Source: Enoplolaimus lenunculus (taxonomy: Eukaryota; Nematoda; Enoplea; Enoplida; Thoracostomopsidae). From it: a stretch of 64,000 bases of DNA. A model generated the notes under the pieces. It saw only the letters and a list, made by a program, of their open reading frames with translations. It ran no database searches and was not told the origin of the DNA. Positions 46,204-57,624 of the stretch are shown in pieces. The position numbers and the translations under genes are program-made. Numbering within the stretch: position 1 is the stretch's first letter; every line of letters begins with the position of its first letter. Location: the NCBI GenBank assembly GCA_030248215.1, contig JASANG010000244.1, positions 1-64,000 on the forward strand. Reading direction: 5' to 3'.

Positions 46204-46785
46204 CTTTTGCAACTAAAGCATTTTTAATGTTAAAACGATTTTGCAATCATCGTAACAATTTCGGTTCCAGCCTCCAGCAATCCCTAAACAGGAGCAAGGA
46301 TCGATTTTGTACAAGAATTCGGGCCGGAAGAGGATTTGCGGTCCACTTTGACTTTCGGTAAAAACACGAATTTTCTAGGTCTGCATATATATATGCTTGT
46401 ATTTCTTTGCTACAAATCTTATTGTTAAGCACAACTTACAACAAGATGAGACATTCTTTGTTAGAAACAATGACGTAAAGCTAGACGTATTTATATCTTT
46501 TGCAACTAAAGCATTTTTAATGTTAAAACGATTTGGCAATCATCGTCAAAATTTCGGTTCCATCCTCCAGAAATCCCTGAACAGCAGCAAGGATCGATTT
46601 TGTACAAGAATTCGGGACGGAAGAGGAATTTCGGTCCACTTTGACTTTCGGCAAAAATACGAATTTTCTAGGTCTGCATATATATATGCTTGTACTTCTT
46701 TGCTACAAATCTTATTGTTAAGCACAACTTACAACAAGATGAGACATTCTTTGCTTGAAACAATGACGTAAAGCTAGACGTATTA
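46204..46785. repeat. Tandem duplication of a 293-bp unit
   Basis: The unit starting CTTTTGCAACTAAAGCATTT at 46204 recurs at 46497, and both copies run through TTCTAGGTCTGCATATATAT and GACGTAAAGCTAGACGTATT. Identity looks above 90 per cent by eye, so the duplication is recent. Confidence 0.9.
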
Positions 46786-47079
46786 ATATAATAAATATAT
46801 ATATTATGCATTCATACAAATCACAGTTAACTCTAATATTTGTCGTTTCCTCATCTAGAGCTGATGGGTACTATACACTGCGTAGTTCTGACAATATGTA
46901 TCTTCGCAGACGATTGTGAAAAATACGTATATGAGGCTTAATATGCGTTACTCTGCCTTATGCTTATCGAGTGAAAGAGAAGAAAGAAAAAGAAAAATAA
47001 GAAAGAATGAAAGAACGAAATTTATTGAAGCATGGGCATATATTTTGCATGTACAGAACACTACAGAAAAAGTACAATG

Positions 47080-47345
47080 AACAGTGAACACTGTAGTAAC
47101 ACGTAACAAAATAGACTTTCTACCATGCTGTACCCACGGGCAAGAAACAACAATGAGTTCCTAAAAGCCCGCATTTTGAAAAACTTAGCCAGAATATGTT
47201 TCTTTGATAATAAACTGTTCCTAAATGTATTGTGTGATGACGTGCATACAATTTCATTGAATAAACAGTTCCATACGTTAACTATACGAAAGCTAAACGA
47301 ATTTAGTACCTCAGGTTTCCGAGTGGTTTTCGGGTACAACTTGTA
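47080..47345 (-). mobile_element. 3' remnant of a non-LTR retrotransposon (Jockey/CR1-like)
   Basis: The minus-strand translation PKTTRKPEVLNSFSFRIVNV, WNCLFNEI, then SSHNTFRNSLLSKK resembles the C-terminal tail common to ORF2 of Jockey/CR1-clade LINEs (SFSYR..K.WN.LP..I....S...F). A purine-rich tail follows at 46975-47030. Only this 5'-truncated end is present. The clade is uncertain. Confidence 0.45.
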
Positions 47346-48426
47346 ATGTAACTATTTCCTGTGGTAACACAATTATATAGTCAGATTATTATGCGCAATT
47401 CTAATGGTTCTAGATTGGCGGCAATAACTCGATCAGAACAAGACTTACTGTTAAGTCCTCATATGCGACATAACATATTACTACACTGCACATACGTAAT
47501 GTACTGAAATGTCGTAGGCCAATCTGCTATGCAGGAGACCAATTAATAATTGTGTTAGGTCAATGTTATCAAGGTATATTTCACAAATGCTATTTGGTCT
47601 CGCCGAATCTGTGACGTATTTGCGCTGGATAGCAGGCCTTGGACAATCAGTAAATGGCTTGAATAGTAGATTGGCCCTCGACATATACACCAGACACCTA
47701 ACGCAAAAGAAATAACGTTTACCGCTTTGCATATGCCTTCCTCGAACGCCACAAAAAGTAAACTGGTTGGATGAACAAATTCTTAGCTGATTTTTCACAC
47801 TGGCTTCGTGGTACATGGTCGATCTACACCTAGCTATATATTTATCTTGTAGCATAAAGCTCGAACAACGTTTACTCTTTAAACTAAAAACAGCTCAATT
47901 ACTATACTTACTAGTATAACTTTTGGTTCATGTTTTGCAACAAGATACACTCCCAGAATTTCATAGAAGGACCAGCAAGAGTTCTCTGCATCAGCATGTG
48001 AACTCAAGAAACCGCTATATGATCCCGTACATGTCTTCTGGTTTGATGAGTTCTTTACGTCGTTAGCATTCCCTACAGAATTTTTGCAAACTGTCGCAGC
48101 TTCCGCTTTGCAATCGGAATGACCACAGTTTTAACAACTTTTTTGAAAAGTTGCTCAAAATGTGCTTCAGCCAATCTAGGTAAGGTTTTTCTCTGCTTTC
48201 GATAAAGCGAAAGTGACTTTAGTCTAAGGTAATCGAGTTTTAAAAGTCCGCTTTCGATACGAATTATTTAGCTAGTAAAAAGGTGCACACATGTGGCCTG
48301 CCGTGAAATTTTAGATAAGTAATATAGTTGCCGAATGGGACAACGCGTCCATGCGGCTTATGTAAATTAGAGTTAACCAGTGTAAACTAGACATATCTTA
48401 GTAGACATGGGTTAAAGTAATAGGAT

Positions 48427-49874
48427 TGTTAGGGGACTGGGCGAGTTCATCCAATTCCAGCCTTAACAAGGGTTTCGATCTCCGATTTAGAACTCAGAAG
48501 CCCGTCGAACTCGCTAATAAACAGAACTAGTGTTAAGTTTTAATAACAAGTAAGATAACGTATTAATACGAAACGAGTAAGAACAGAAAGAATAGAACTT
48601 ATAAATACCGAGCATGATTAGTTTTCAATACTAATGATTGAAAACTAAGTTAGATTTAAGCATAAATTCCAAAAAGAAAGACTAATGCAACATTACTGCT
48701 CCATAAAGAAAACATTTCAGAAAAATCTAAATTCATTCTAGATTCTTGGAAAATTGCTACCACAACAGAGCAACATAGAAACATACTGAACAGAATGAAT
48801 ACTGAATACACTCGAATCAATATCTGGGATCAGAACAAGTTTCATTGAGCAAAATACATGTTATTTTGCTCTTATAATAATTTAATATTAGAAACTGGTC
48901 TTTTTCCAGATTAAATTCCTCATTCTTCTTTTCTTTTAATTTTCCTCTAGATTTTCCTCCAGAGAGGAAAACCAGTTTTTCTCCCTTCCTGTCTGCTGAG
49001 GTAACTATCCGAAGAAAGTAACCTAAGTCCACGGGTATGCCACTACCCGGTTATGTCTTTACCGTTTAGGCATCAGCGGTGGGGACCGCTCACAACCAGT
49101 TTCACTATCGTAAAATTATTGAGTTTTTAATGCTGTCAACCGAGTGTTTCCACTTAACAAACGCTCATCCTCAGTTCTCATGATTTTATCGATACAAAAA
49201 AGGACGGTGGATGAGGTACCATTGTCGACCTAATTATAATTCCAGGCACGGTTGCGAAGGTGATCCCGAGTAGATGGTAACAAACCGCTTCCCGTCATAC
49301 TTCACTCACCCGTGCGGGACGGATCAACGCGTATTTACCGCCCCGCCAGGAACAGTATGACGGACGTCTCGAGACAGATTCCGGTACTAGCAAAAATGCG
49401 TACTAGCAGGATGACAGTGGAAGTATTACACCTGTGCGCCCCCGTCCACAGAGTCTGTCGGATCCACTGCGGGATGAGTCCCTTGTCCGTCCTTCATCAA
49501 TGCGCCCGCCTTGAACGCTTTGTCTGCATAGCTCATTGACTGCGTCCGCCTAACACGCTCCAGCCACAGACAGGACCACAACTATATTGTCCGTGGCTGT
49601 ACGAGCTACAGGACTACAACACTGGCTCCGTTGTCGTAACGCTGCGAAGAACTGTGACCGTTGGACTGCGGCCACCTTCGACTTAGCAGCCCAATTCCCT
49701 ACTGAGCTCAACTCGAGGCCACCCAAGAACCTTTCGGAGGGGAGGACAGGCCCGTTTTACGATGCGCCCGCTGTCTAACGTGCAAGGAAATCCGACCGTA
49801 AGAATAATCCTAGTTAAAGTACTTAAAGTAAACTGGAGACTACTTAATTATCTTAAATACTTACGGGCCTAACA
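48427..49874. repeat. Possible solo LTR or LTR-like element
   Basis: The stretch starts TGTTAGG and ends CCTAACA, the palindromic TG...CA border of an LTR, and holds a TATAAATA at about 48600. Its 1.4-kb length is long but possible. No flanking duplication was found and no coding part is recognised, so this is tentative. It contains the GC-rich part with the short duplicated coding-like piece at 49439-49510. Confidence 0.25.
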
Positions 49875-50070
49875 AAATTCAACCACAGTTTGAAAATGTA
49901 ATTTTTATTGCCATAAAAATGGAATAGCAAACGCAAGATGTTTAAGGCCTCGTTTATAGGCAAGAAAGAAGTGAATCAGTCACGCAGGAAATAACCAAAT
50001 AACAAGAAAATGTAACAGGGTTTGACAACTAAACAGTAAAACTATAAGTTTTGCATTGCTGGAAATATAC

Positions 50071-50235
50071 CTGAATTTCGTCTGTCGACGATTGCATTTG
50101 TACATTTTCCCTGGAAACCCCGTAGGGCATGTACCAAATTGCTTTAGTTGAGATTCCCGATTGTGTGTCTCCGTCCACAGAGCCTGACGGGTCCACTGCG
50201 GAAGGATCTCCTTGTCCGTCGTTCATCAACGCGCC
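50071..50235 (-). CDS. Candidate upstream coding exon of the CCDC9-like gene
   Basis: It reads GALMNDGQGDPSAVDPSGSV, then DGDTQSGISTKAIWYMPYGV and SRENVQMQSSTDEIQ on the minus strand. The acceptor (TTTCTATCTATATGG...CTCCAG) and donor (CAG|GTATAT) are both phase 0, the length is 55 codons, and the phase fits the exon ending at 45717. That continuity is my inference. A short relative of its first half lies at 49439-49510. A still earlier start exon would be needed; a minus-strand MTAATFEKRALAYR frame near 50655-50697 is a weak candidate. Confidence 0.45.
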
Positions 50236-50324
50236 CTGGAGCATCACCATATAGATAGAAATGCAAACTACGCAATACACACTCACAACGTGGTACTTTG
50301 TTAAACACCACATACATGTATTCT

Positions 50325-50599
50325 GCCCTATTCACACGTGCAAGTTTTTCCAGGAAAAATTTGCACGTGCAACTTGCATGTGCACGTTTCGTCACAAAAC
50401 AGCTTTGAAGTTATTGCAGCTGCAATATTTAACTTAATTTGCACCTGTGAAACGCCTTTCCATGTCTCTTCGAATTTCTTGCACCTGCTGTTTGATTGGT
50501 CAATCGGAATGTTCCTTTGAAAATTCATACGGTTGCAAGTATTTCGTGCAAGTGTCAACTGCGAGTTCTCGCTGTAAAACTTGTACGTGTGAATGGCGC
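50325..50599. mobile_element. MITE with CCTATTCACACGTGCAAGTT ends
   Basis: GCCCTATTCACACGTGCAAG at the left is mirrored by the right end, whose reverse complement is GCGCCATTCACACGTACAAG. Further TTGCACGTGCAA-type palindromes lie inside. No certain target duplication. Confidence 0.6.
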
Positions 50600-51456
50600 T
50601 TAAGTTGATAAGAAATTGAAGCAGTGTCGAAATTGTTCAGTTTTCAGGAGCGTTAGCACGGTAAGCCAAAGCTCGCTTTTCGAATGTAGCTGCAGTCATA
50701 TTGTTACGAGGACTTGGCAGTGACATAACACTTGCATTCCCAACTGGACCGCGCGACCTTACAATAATAAGTGTTTATTTATAAATTAGTTTAGATTTGT
50801 TTATACGTATATAGTATATAGACGACAGCTCAAGCTGCCTAATAAAATGATTGACGGACATTTATCGGCCGAGGTTTGTGCTTTTGTTTCATATTTGCAC
50901 TTATTTACTAGCGTTGCAATTTGAAATAATTACAATATACGAATTCCGATTCCGATTTCACAGTCAATCGGAATCGGAATTTTCACATTTTAATTTTAGG
51001 CCTACTTGCTGTGATATGTTGTATAAAAATTCTGCATCATTTGTCTATCAAATTGTTTTCGATAAGTTAAGTTATCAATAATTGATTGTAGTTCAGCTTT
51101 ACAGAGCCAAAAAATGATTGCTAATTTTTTACGCGATGTTTTTGAGAATGGTTGCCAGCCAACAGATACTTGTTAATACAAATTATCCGTTTAGTCACAA
51201 AATTTCTAGTTCCGATTCGGTTTCAGTATAATCCAGTTCCGCTTTACACCCTGATGTTAGATGTAAACATGTGAGACATGCTTGTCCCAGTGCTTATGCA
51301 AATGCGTTGCACATGCACAGTACGTTTGTTGTATGCTCGCCGGTACCATGCGGTTGATATATAGTCGACGATAGAAACAGTTATAGAGATGGGTCTGTCC
51401 CCAAAATATTATATTCACTGTGTTTTGTATTGAATTACTGTGCATCTGTTTTTCAG

Positions 51457-54227
51457 TATTCGGAGGTTTACGTTCCACCAACAGCTCAACCGAAGTTTGC
51501 AAGTCAAGCATCACTACACACAGGTATTAGTGATGTGCCGAAATCGTTGGCAATATAGCGAAGCCAATACCATTTTTACTACGAGTACTTGCGTTAATCT
51601 TCGGATAACTATTATATACTGTTCTTAGATACTAAAAAGTCCTTGTTAGTGGACATAAAAGACAAATTTAGGCAATATTATTGCCAAACTGCACTGATAT
51701 ATGCGCTAGGAAATAAAATTGAAAGCATTCTGGTTCGTATATGAGAGTAACAAGCACCGCAATTTTTGCAGCACCGATGCCGGTACTTACTAAAACAGTC
51801 AGTTATCAAAGATACGGATTTAAACCAGATCCCTAATAGATACGCGTTGTATACTAATTTATGTTTCATGCGCGACGTGAAAAACGATGCAAATTGTGTT
51901 TTGAAAATCAGCGAATCGCGATAATTATGTTTGCAAAGAAAAGTTGTGAAAAATAAGGGAGGTTGACTGGAGGTAGTTTTCCATTAGCAAAACCCACGTT
52001 TGATATTGAATTATGTTATCAGGTTTTGGGATATTAATGTATACATTATATATAGTATCTGTAATTTTGTCTGACATGTTTAATTATAACAACCGATTCT
52101 TCAGGTGACCCACGACAGGATTTGGCATACGAGCAACAGCAGCAACAACAGCTTCAACAACAACAGCAACATCAACAAGTGTTTTCGCGAGAATTCATAC
52201 AAAATACTGGAGGTGGAGGTCATCAGGTGTCAGAGGAGGTTGTCGAATATTTACGGTTGTTCAAACACTGTGTTATTCAACAGAATGCTGCTGAAATTCA
52301 CAATTTATATGAATATGGGTATTTACCTATTGAGTCATAAATTTTGTATATATTTTACTTGTTGTTTTAGCGAATGTTGTTTTAGCGAAACGTCGGGTCC
52401 AAAGATTTCTATTTGAGAAATTGAAATCTTATATGACATTTCGTAGAACTAGAAATTTTGGCCGACTGTTTAAATAATTAATACGGCTAAACTCTGTGAT
52501 TGCCGATATATAATATATTAGAGTAGCCCCGGGGCCAGGGTTTTTACGGGGATCGGGGCCTGTACCAACCGGGGAAGTTAAAACACGTAAAGATAACTAT
52601 CAACATGAGCTACGATATACGTAATACGTATATGGTGGCTCACGGCTGGAAATCTAAACACAGCAACAGCACTGTAGTAACTTTCTAGAGATGTCTAAGC
52701 AAAATGCCCTGTGGCACAATTTAGCCAAAGTCCGAACACAGCTCAGTAAGTTTTGCAATATGTCGCGTGACGCGATATGGCAAATAGCAAACGCATTAAC
52801 AGTGACTTCATTGCATAACATTTAAACTTTAATTTTGCTGGCCCTGGCCCCGGGTAAATTCTGGCCCCTCGACATCTCTAATATAGGCTTAAATGAAACG
52901 GCAGCAGAATTGGCCATGAATAAACATATTTCATTTACCACTGTCGATATGTATTCACATTTAAAATGCTTAATTTTGTGTAAAGTCCCAGTATTTTTGC
53001 TGGTTATTCTGGTTATTATACATACGTGTGTTCATTGTGAACTATTGCAGACGATAATGCAGTGCATAATGCACCCTCCACTTAACGTGCATACACCAGG
53101 CAAATCTCATGGGCGGGTATTGTGCTGTGTATTGAAACCAAAAATGACATATATTCGATTGAATCAGATATCTGAACAGTTTTTAGGTTGTACTTCGTAT
53201 CAAATTGTTTAGATTTCCGAGTCTCACCGAGCATTATTATCGTGAAAAGTTGTGGCCAGATGAGGAAAAGGTTAAATCAATTGTGGGCACCGGTAAGATA
53301 TACGTATAATCATTCGGCTTGTTCACTGGAATCATATGCTTGAAATAAGTGTAGCATACGGGTTTGATTATGGTGGTGATCTGTTTTTATACCTACTAAA
53401 ATGTAGTGTTATGTGATGTTATTTCTGTTTTCTTAGCATTGTAGTCAGCATGAGTTGTTACTGCTTTGTGTTAGAACAAAAGGTTTTATTTATTTGACAT
53501 TTTTAGACTGCAAGATATTTATAATACTATACAAAGAATTGTACTACCGATATTTATACGCAAAAATGCCGGTATGTCTCATAACAATCCAATGTATGTT
53601 GTGGTTGTTTTTGGTGGTTTGTGCCGTAGCATAATTATCACAGTTTTATAAAAATTCTAATGTACAACATTATTCTAGCAGTTTTTAGAAAAAATCAAGT
53701 GTACATCTGCATATAGTTGCCTAACGATTGTTAATGCTAAACCTAAAATAATTTTTAAACAATTAGTTAGATAAACGTTGTATAACCAAATTTATTTTAA
53801 ACATTGTTAATTCCAACAGTGTAAGATCTTGAAAATGAAAATGTTTAGTTACTATTTTGCAAACCTGGCATATGTATTTTCTTTTGAGAGCATTGAACTA
53901 TGTAGGATCTAGTTTCAATTTTAAGCGTGGCCCTTCGCTCGAACATCGGTATTATTCGTATCACAATTATCATGACTTGTTCGATTATATTTTGAGTAAG
54001 TAGCATTTTGTTATGTTGTATTATTTTAAACAGCCAACGACTTGCTCAGATTGTAAGCATTTAGTAATGGCGTTAGTTTGATTTGCTCGTGCTTTTAATA
54101 GCATTATGAGCGTTATGGAAAGTTTGACATATGGTTTGTTGTGTGTATTGCAGACACATCTGAACCTGTTCCGCTGAACTTGCCGAATCAGTGGCTATGG
54201 GACATTGTTGACGAATTTGTATATCAG
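51457..54227 (+). CDS. EIF3L: eIF3 subunit L, N-terminal third (six exons, partial)
   Basis: Exons 51457-51523, 52105-52318, 53213-53292, 53507-53571, 53926-53995 and 54154-54227 have GT-AG borders and matching phases and encode 190 residues. Matches to eIF3L are HTGDPRQDLAYE, EHYYREKLWPDEEKV, IFIILYKELYYRYLYAKMP, GPSLEHRYYSYHNYHDLFDY and LNLPNQWLWDIVDEFVYQ. The protein is a PCI-domain subunit of the translation initiation factor eIF3; it is about 560 residues long in human. The first exon was not identified (an ATG at 50847 with a GTTTGT donor in phase is possible). The second exon has an unusual poly-Gln run. The next expected exon (after DEFVYQ) does not occur before the window ends, so it lies beyond the Polinton or is lost. 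Confidence 0.9.
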
Positions 54228-55100
54228 GTAAATTTAGCAAAATGGTGCCATCAAACATTTCTAAACTAATTATGTGTTATCAATTTCACAAACGCTTTCC
54301 TGCAATATAACTGCATCGTGGTGGGTCGCAACGTGAGGCAGGTCACCATGTTGTACCAAAATTTGTGTTTATGGTGTTACTTGTCGCTCATTAACGCTCT
54401 AATTTATGGGCTCACACTGCAACAGAAACTAGACGGAAGTAGAATATTGTTTTGCCTTAATTTGGACATATAGGATGTGGAACTTTGCTCTGAATTATCT
54501 GCAAAATGGCACTGACTAAAGGAAAAGGAATAATACACAGTATTCTGGATTTATATTTAGTAGTAGAAAAATGGGGGTTCTGGCTCACTTAAATGTCAAA
54601 TTCCTTTGTGATGAGTCATAGTTGAAAAAGCCACAATAGGCACAATGCCAACTTGTGCGCTTCGAAAACTTGTACACATGCACAAGATGCATGTCACAGT
54701 TGAAAAGTGACAATTTCTGCATTGTTTGTTTCCCATGCAAAGTTCAACAAGTTTGCACAAATCTAACTTTTGCAATTTAAAGCTCATTTCTAACGTAAAA
54801 CGTACAAGGTAGCATGTCAAAGTTGGAACAATGCCAAGTTGTACATTTCAAAAAGTTGCACAAATCATGTTGTAATATTGCGCAAACTTACTCAACCCTA
54901 ACATTTGCATACTTGAATAGTTTATTCATTGCGAAAATGCAAAAGTTTGTTTTGTTTGAACCACGATTAGCAAACAATGACCACTGAATTCAAGTCATGT
55001 TCAGCGTTGTTTAAATAGTAAATGATTTAATTGATATTTCTAACTATTGCCCAGTGACGTCATTAATGCAAGGTCTAGCATAAAAAACACAGACCTAGAA
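54228..55100. other. Intron sequence and probable left edge of the Polinton
   Basis: AT-rich DNA without a recognised gene. Between about 54630 and 54890 a motif around CAATGCCAACTTGT followed by an AAAACTTGTACA-type stretch occurs twice in diverged form. The left terminal inverted repeat of the Polinton should lie in this stretch but cannot be identified without the right end, which is outside the window. Confidence 0.4.
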
Positions 55101-55101
55101 A

Positions 55102-55110
55102 GTATAAAAG
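55102..55110 (+). promoter_or_regulatory. TATA box of the NADAR gene
   Basis: GTATAAAAG, 53 bases before the first ATG of the NADAR frame. The same form occurs before the acidic Polinton gene at 56959. Confidence 0.6.
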
Positions 55111-55154
55111 GAACTGCATCTGCCGAAATTTTTCATTTCTCAGCAATCTTTATT

Positions 55155-55927
55155 ATGATGGCGGAACTGGATTCTAAAGGTGTAAAAGCTCCAGCTGCAC
55201 CACTGGAGCGCTACGTAATTAGTAGTGATGATGATAAGACTGTGTTGGTTTTATTCAACAGTGGCTGGAGTTGTTTGTCAAACTTTCGAGCGGCTCCGAT
55301 GAAAATAAATGGTGTAAAATATCGAAGCGTGCAGCAGTATCTTGAAGCGCAGAAAGCTCTAGCGATTGACAGAACAGACTTATACAATGTTATCCTGCAG
55401 ACGTATTCGCCCCGAAAATGCTTTGACATTATGCAGACAGTTAACGATTTGCCAGCGAACTGGAACCAAAAAATGCTAGGACATTTGAAAATTGCTTTAG
55501 CAGCAAAGTTTCAACAACAACCGGAAATGCGAAAAATGCTGCTGGAAACCGAGCAAGCGATGCTTGTTTTCGCAACTTCGTTCGACACTTACTTGGGTAA
55601 TGGATTGGATATGATGGATCCCGAATCTACATCACCCAAAAAAGTAAGGTTATGTAAAATTAATTTAAAAGATAGTGTTTTTAAATTAAAGCGTTTGTTT
55701 TACACATGCTTTTGTTGTTGTAAAGCAATAATGTGCATACGGTTAATATCAAGCAGTTGCAGCTAACTAAATTGTAGTTGCAGCTAACTAAATTGTTACT
55801 ATTTCAGTATCCGGGAAAGAACATGCTCGGCGAGACATTGATGAAAGTACGGGAACAGTTTGCTACAAAATTGCGTGAATTAGAGGATTCCAAATCGAAA
55901 GAAAAAGATGGTTTTGATACAGAATAA
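55155..55927 (+). CDS. NADAR-domain protein (YbiA family), one intron
   Basis: Exons 55155-55643 and 55808-55927 join at phase 0 (AAA|GTAAGG ... TTTCAG|TAT) to give 202 residues. NADAR signatures are present in order: SNFRAAPMKINGVKYRSVQQ, YLEAQKAL, WNQKMLGHLKIALAAKFQQ, LLETEQAMLVFATSFD and YPGKNMLGETLMKVRE. NADAR proteins handle ADP-ribose or riboflavin-pathway intermediates; some bacterial members remove ADP-ribose from guanine in DNA beside DarT toxins. The gene stops 44 bases before the integrase start, shares its promoter style and has AATAAA-type signal at its end. It could be Polinton cargo or a host gene in the EIF3L intron; I lean to cargo. The intron is small and contains a 20-bp direct repeat (55760-55790). 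Confidence 0.85.
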
Positions 55928-55971
55928 ATAATATAAAATCTGTTGTTTGTTTTGACATAAATACTATAATA

Positions 55972-56964
55972 ATGTCTTCTTTCAATAAAATTGACAAAAC
56001 ATTGTCGGAATACTATTACAAACCGAATTGTCCGGCTTCCTTTACAAATGCAAATAAACTTTGGTTAGCAGCTAAAAAACTACTGCCAAAGTTAAAGTTT
56101 GCGCACGTTCAACAGTGGTTGTCAAAGCAATTGGTACACCAGTTACACAAATCTAAACGCCGCCGCCATGCAACCACACAGATTAAAATCGAGCGACCAA
56201 ACGAACAATGGGACTTAGATCTAATGTTCGTAAGAAAAGTAAAGCGTCACAATAACAACTATCAGTACATCTTGATTGTTGTTGATATTTTCAGCAGGAA
56301 AGCTTATGTAGAACCGTTGCGCAATAAATTTGCGCAAACTGTTGCCGATGCTTTTGAGACAATTCTGAAACGCAGCAAAGTGGAACCTCGAGTTATTCGC
56401 TCAGACTACGGAACTGAATTTAAAGGAGCGTTTGAATCGTTCCTGAAATTACGTAAAATTAAACACTTTTGGGCAAATAATGCGTATAAAGCTAGTTATG
56501 CAGAGCGATTTATTAGAACCCTCAGAGGAAAAATTTTAAAATATTTGAGCTATACGCAAAGTTTGCGTTACATCGATGCATTGCAAAAGTTGGTTACATC
56601 GTACAACAATACGGTACATCGTAGCATTGGAGTAACCCCTGAAGAAGCTGATCGCAGTTGGAAAAATTACAAACTTCCAATTGTTGCATCAGTATCTACC
56701 ACTAAGCCAAAGTTCACTCTAGATTTAGGAGATTATGTCAGAATATCGCTTGGAAAATCAAGTTTTAAAAAGTCAACAGAACAGAACTGGACTAATGAGC
56801 TGTATGAAGTCGTTCAACGGCGACTTGGCAATCCTCCAACCTACCGACTTCAAGATATTTTGGGAGAACCAATGACGGGGGCGTACTACGCAGCAGAGTT
56901 ACAGAAAGTTCATGTAGATAAAAAAATAAATAAATACACAAAAAAGTCTTCTGAAAAAGTATAA
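55972..56964 (+). CDS. Polinton retroviral-type integrase
   Basis: 330 residues. The DDE core is visible as WDLDLMFV, then VVDIFSRKAYVEPL, then RSDYGTEFKGAF, then ASYAERFIRTLRGKI. A C-terminal SH3-like segment (FTLDLGDYVRISLGKSSF ... GAYYAAELQKV) is typical of Polintons. It would insert the element's DNA at the target site. The first ATG in frame is at 55972. Confidence 0.95.
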   Translation: MSSFNKIDKTLSEYYYKPNCPASFTNANKLWLAAKKLLPKLKFAHVQQWLSKQLVHQLHKSKRRRHATTQIKIERPNEQWDLDLMFVRKVKRHNNNYQYILIVVDIFSRKAYVEPLRNKFAQTVADAFETILKRSKVEPRVIRSDYGTEFKGAFESFLKLRKIKHFWANNAYKASYAERFIRTLRGKILKYLSYTQSLRYIDALQKLVTSYNNTVHRSIGVTPEEADRSWKNYKLPIVASVSTTKPKFTLDLGDYVRISLGKSSFKKSTEQNWTNELYEVVQRRLGNPPTYRLQDILGEPMTGAYYAAELQKVHVDKKINKYTKKSSEKV

Positions 56965-56967
56965 AAG
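56959..56967 (+). promoter_or_regulatory. TATA box before the acidic Polinton gene
   Basis: GTATAAAAG, overlapping the end of the integrase frame and 86 bases before the likely ATG at 57045. Confidence 0.5.
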
Positions 56968-57044
56968 CTCGTACGCCAGCGAAATAAAATTATTCTGTCA
57001 GTTAATTTCTGAACAAAACCACCGTGCTCTGTCTGTTTCTTTTA

Positions 57045-57518
57045 ATGCGTACTATGATGGACTGTGGTACCAATTTTCAACAGCTGCGGTTTTCTGATCA
57101 AGAAATTTTGGCCGAAATGCAGCGATTAATGTACACCAATTGTTGGGGTTGCAGTAGCGAAAACCCAATGGTACGGCGGTATGGATCGGCGCATCAAAAC
57201 GGTTGCCAAATGGATAAGCGCGACATCATTGATTTGTATTTTCACGAAGCGATGGTTAATTTGCACTACAAAAGTTGCATGCAAATTAACCCGCGCACTC
57301 GCCGGGCAACAATCAGGCGATTGAAAAAGTTGTGGCGTGATGGTGTTACAGACAGTGAAGACGATGGTGATGACGATGAAAACAACGATGGCGGCAACGA
57401 CGACGATGCTATAGTCGAACACGACAACGACATTGTTGAGGTTGATGACGGGAAGAATGGAAAAAACAAAGGCACAGCAGCAGAAGCAGAAATGTCTAAT
57501 TTGAAAGCAACCAAATAA
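57045..57518 (+). CDS. Small acidic Polinton protein of unknown function
   Basis: About 157 residues from the ATG at 57045 (MRTMMDCGTNF). The first half has several Cys and His (MYTNCWGCSSENPM, GSAHQNGCQMDK, HYKSCMQINPRTRRA). The second half is a strongly acidic run of Asp, Glu and Asn ending in a Lys-rich tail. The Cys/His half resembles short Polinton proteins found beside the integrase, but no function is assigned. Confidence 0.6.
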   Translation: MRTMMDCGTNFQQLRFSDQEILAEMQRLMYTNCWGCSSENPMVRRYGSAHQNGCQMDKRDIIDLYFHEAMVNLHYKSCMQINPRTRRATIRRLKKLWRDGVTDSEDDGDDDENNDGGNDDDAIVEHDNDIVEVDDGKNGKNKGTAAEAEMSNLKATK

Positions 57519-57540
57519 AAATTGATTCATTTTGTCAAAA

Positions 57541-57550
57541 AGTATATAAA
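57541..57550 (+). promoter_or_regulatory. TATA box before the minor-capsid-type gene
   Basis: AGTATATAAA, 84 bases before the ATG at 57625. Confidence 0.5.
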
Positions 57551-57624
57551 CAGTTGTCGGTGCGTGTGTGTGTGATTTGTTATTGTTGTAAAATACCTAT
57601 TGTTAACTGTTTGAAGGAATAAAC

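Larger units (their letters stand above)
45718..50070. other. Region upstream of the CCDC9-like exon, mostly repeats
   Basis: It may be a 4.3-kb intron of the CCDC9-like gene. Contents: a degraded CAGGGTTCC-type repeat near 45945-46010, a 293-bp tandem duplication (46204-46785), a LINE tail (47080-47345), a TG...CA-bounded LTR-like stretch (48427-49874) with a GC-rich part (49300-49760), and otherwise AT-rich DNA. A partial GGCC-ended MITE lies near 45430-45530. Confidence 0.5.
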
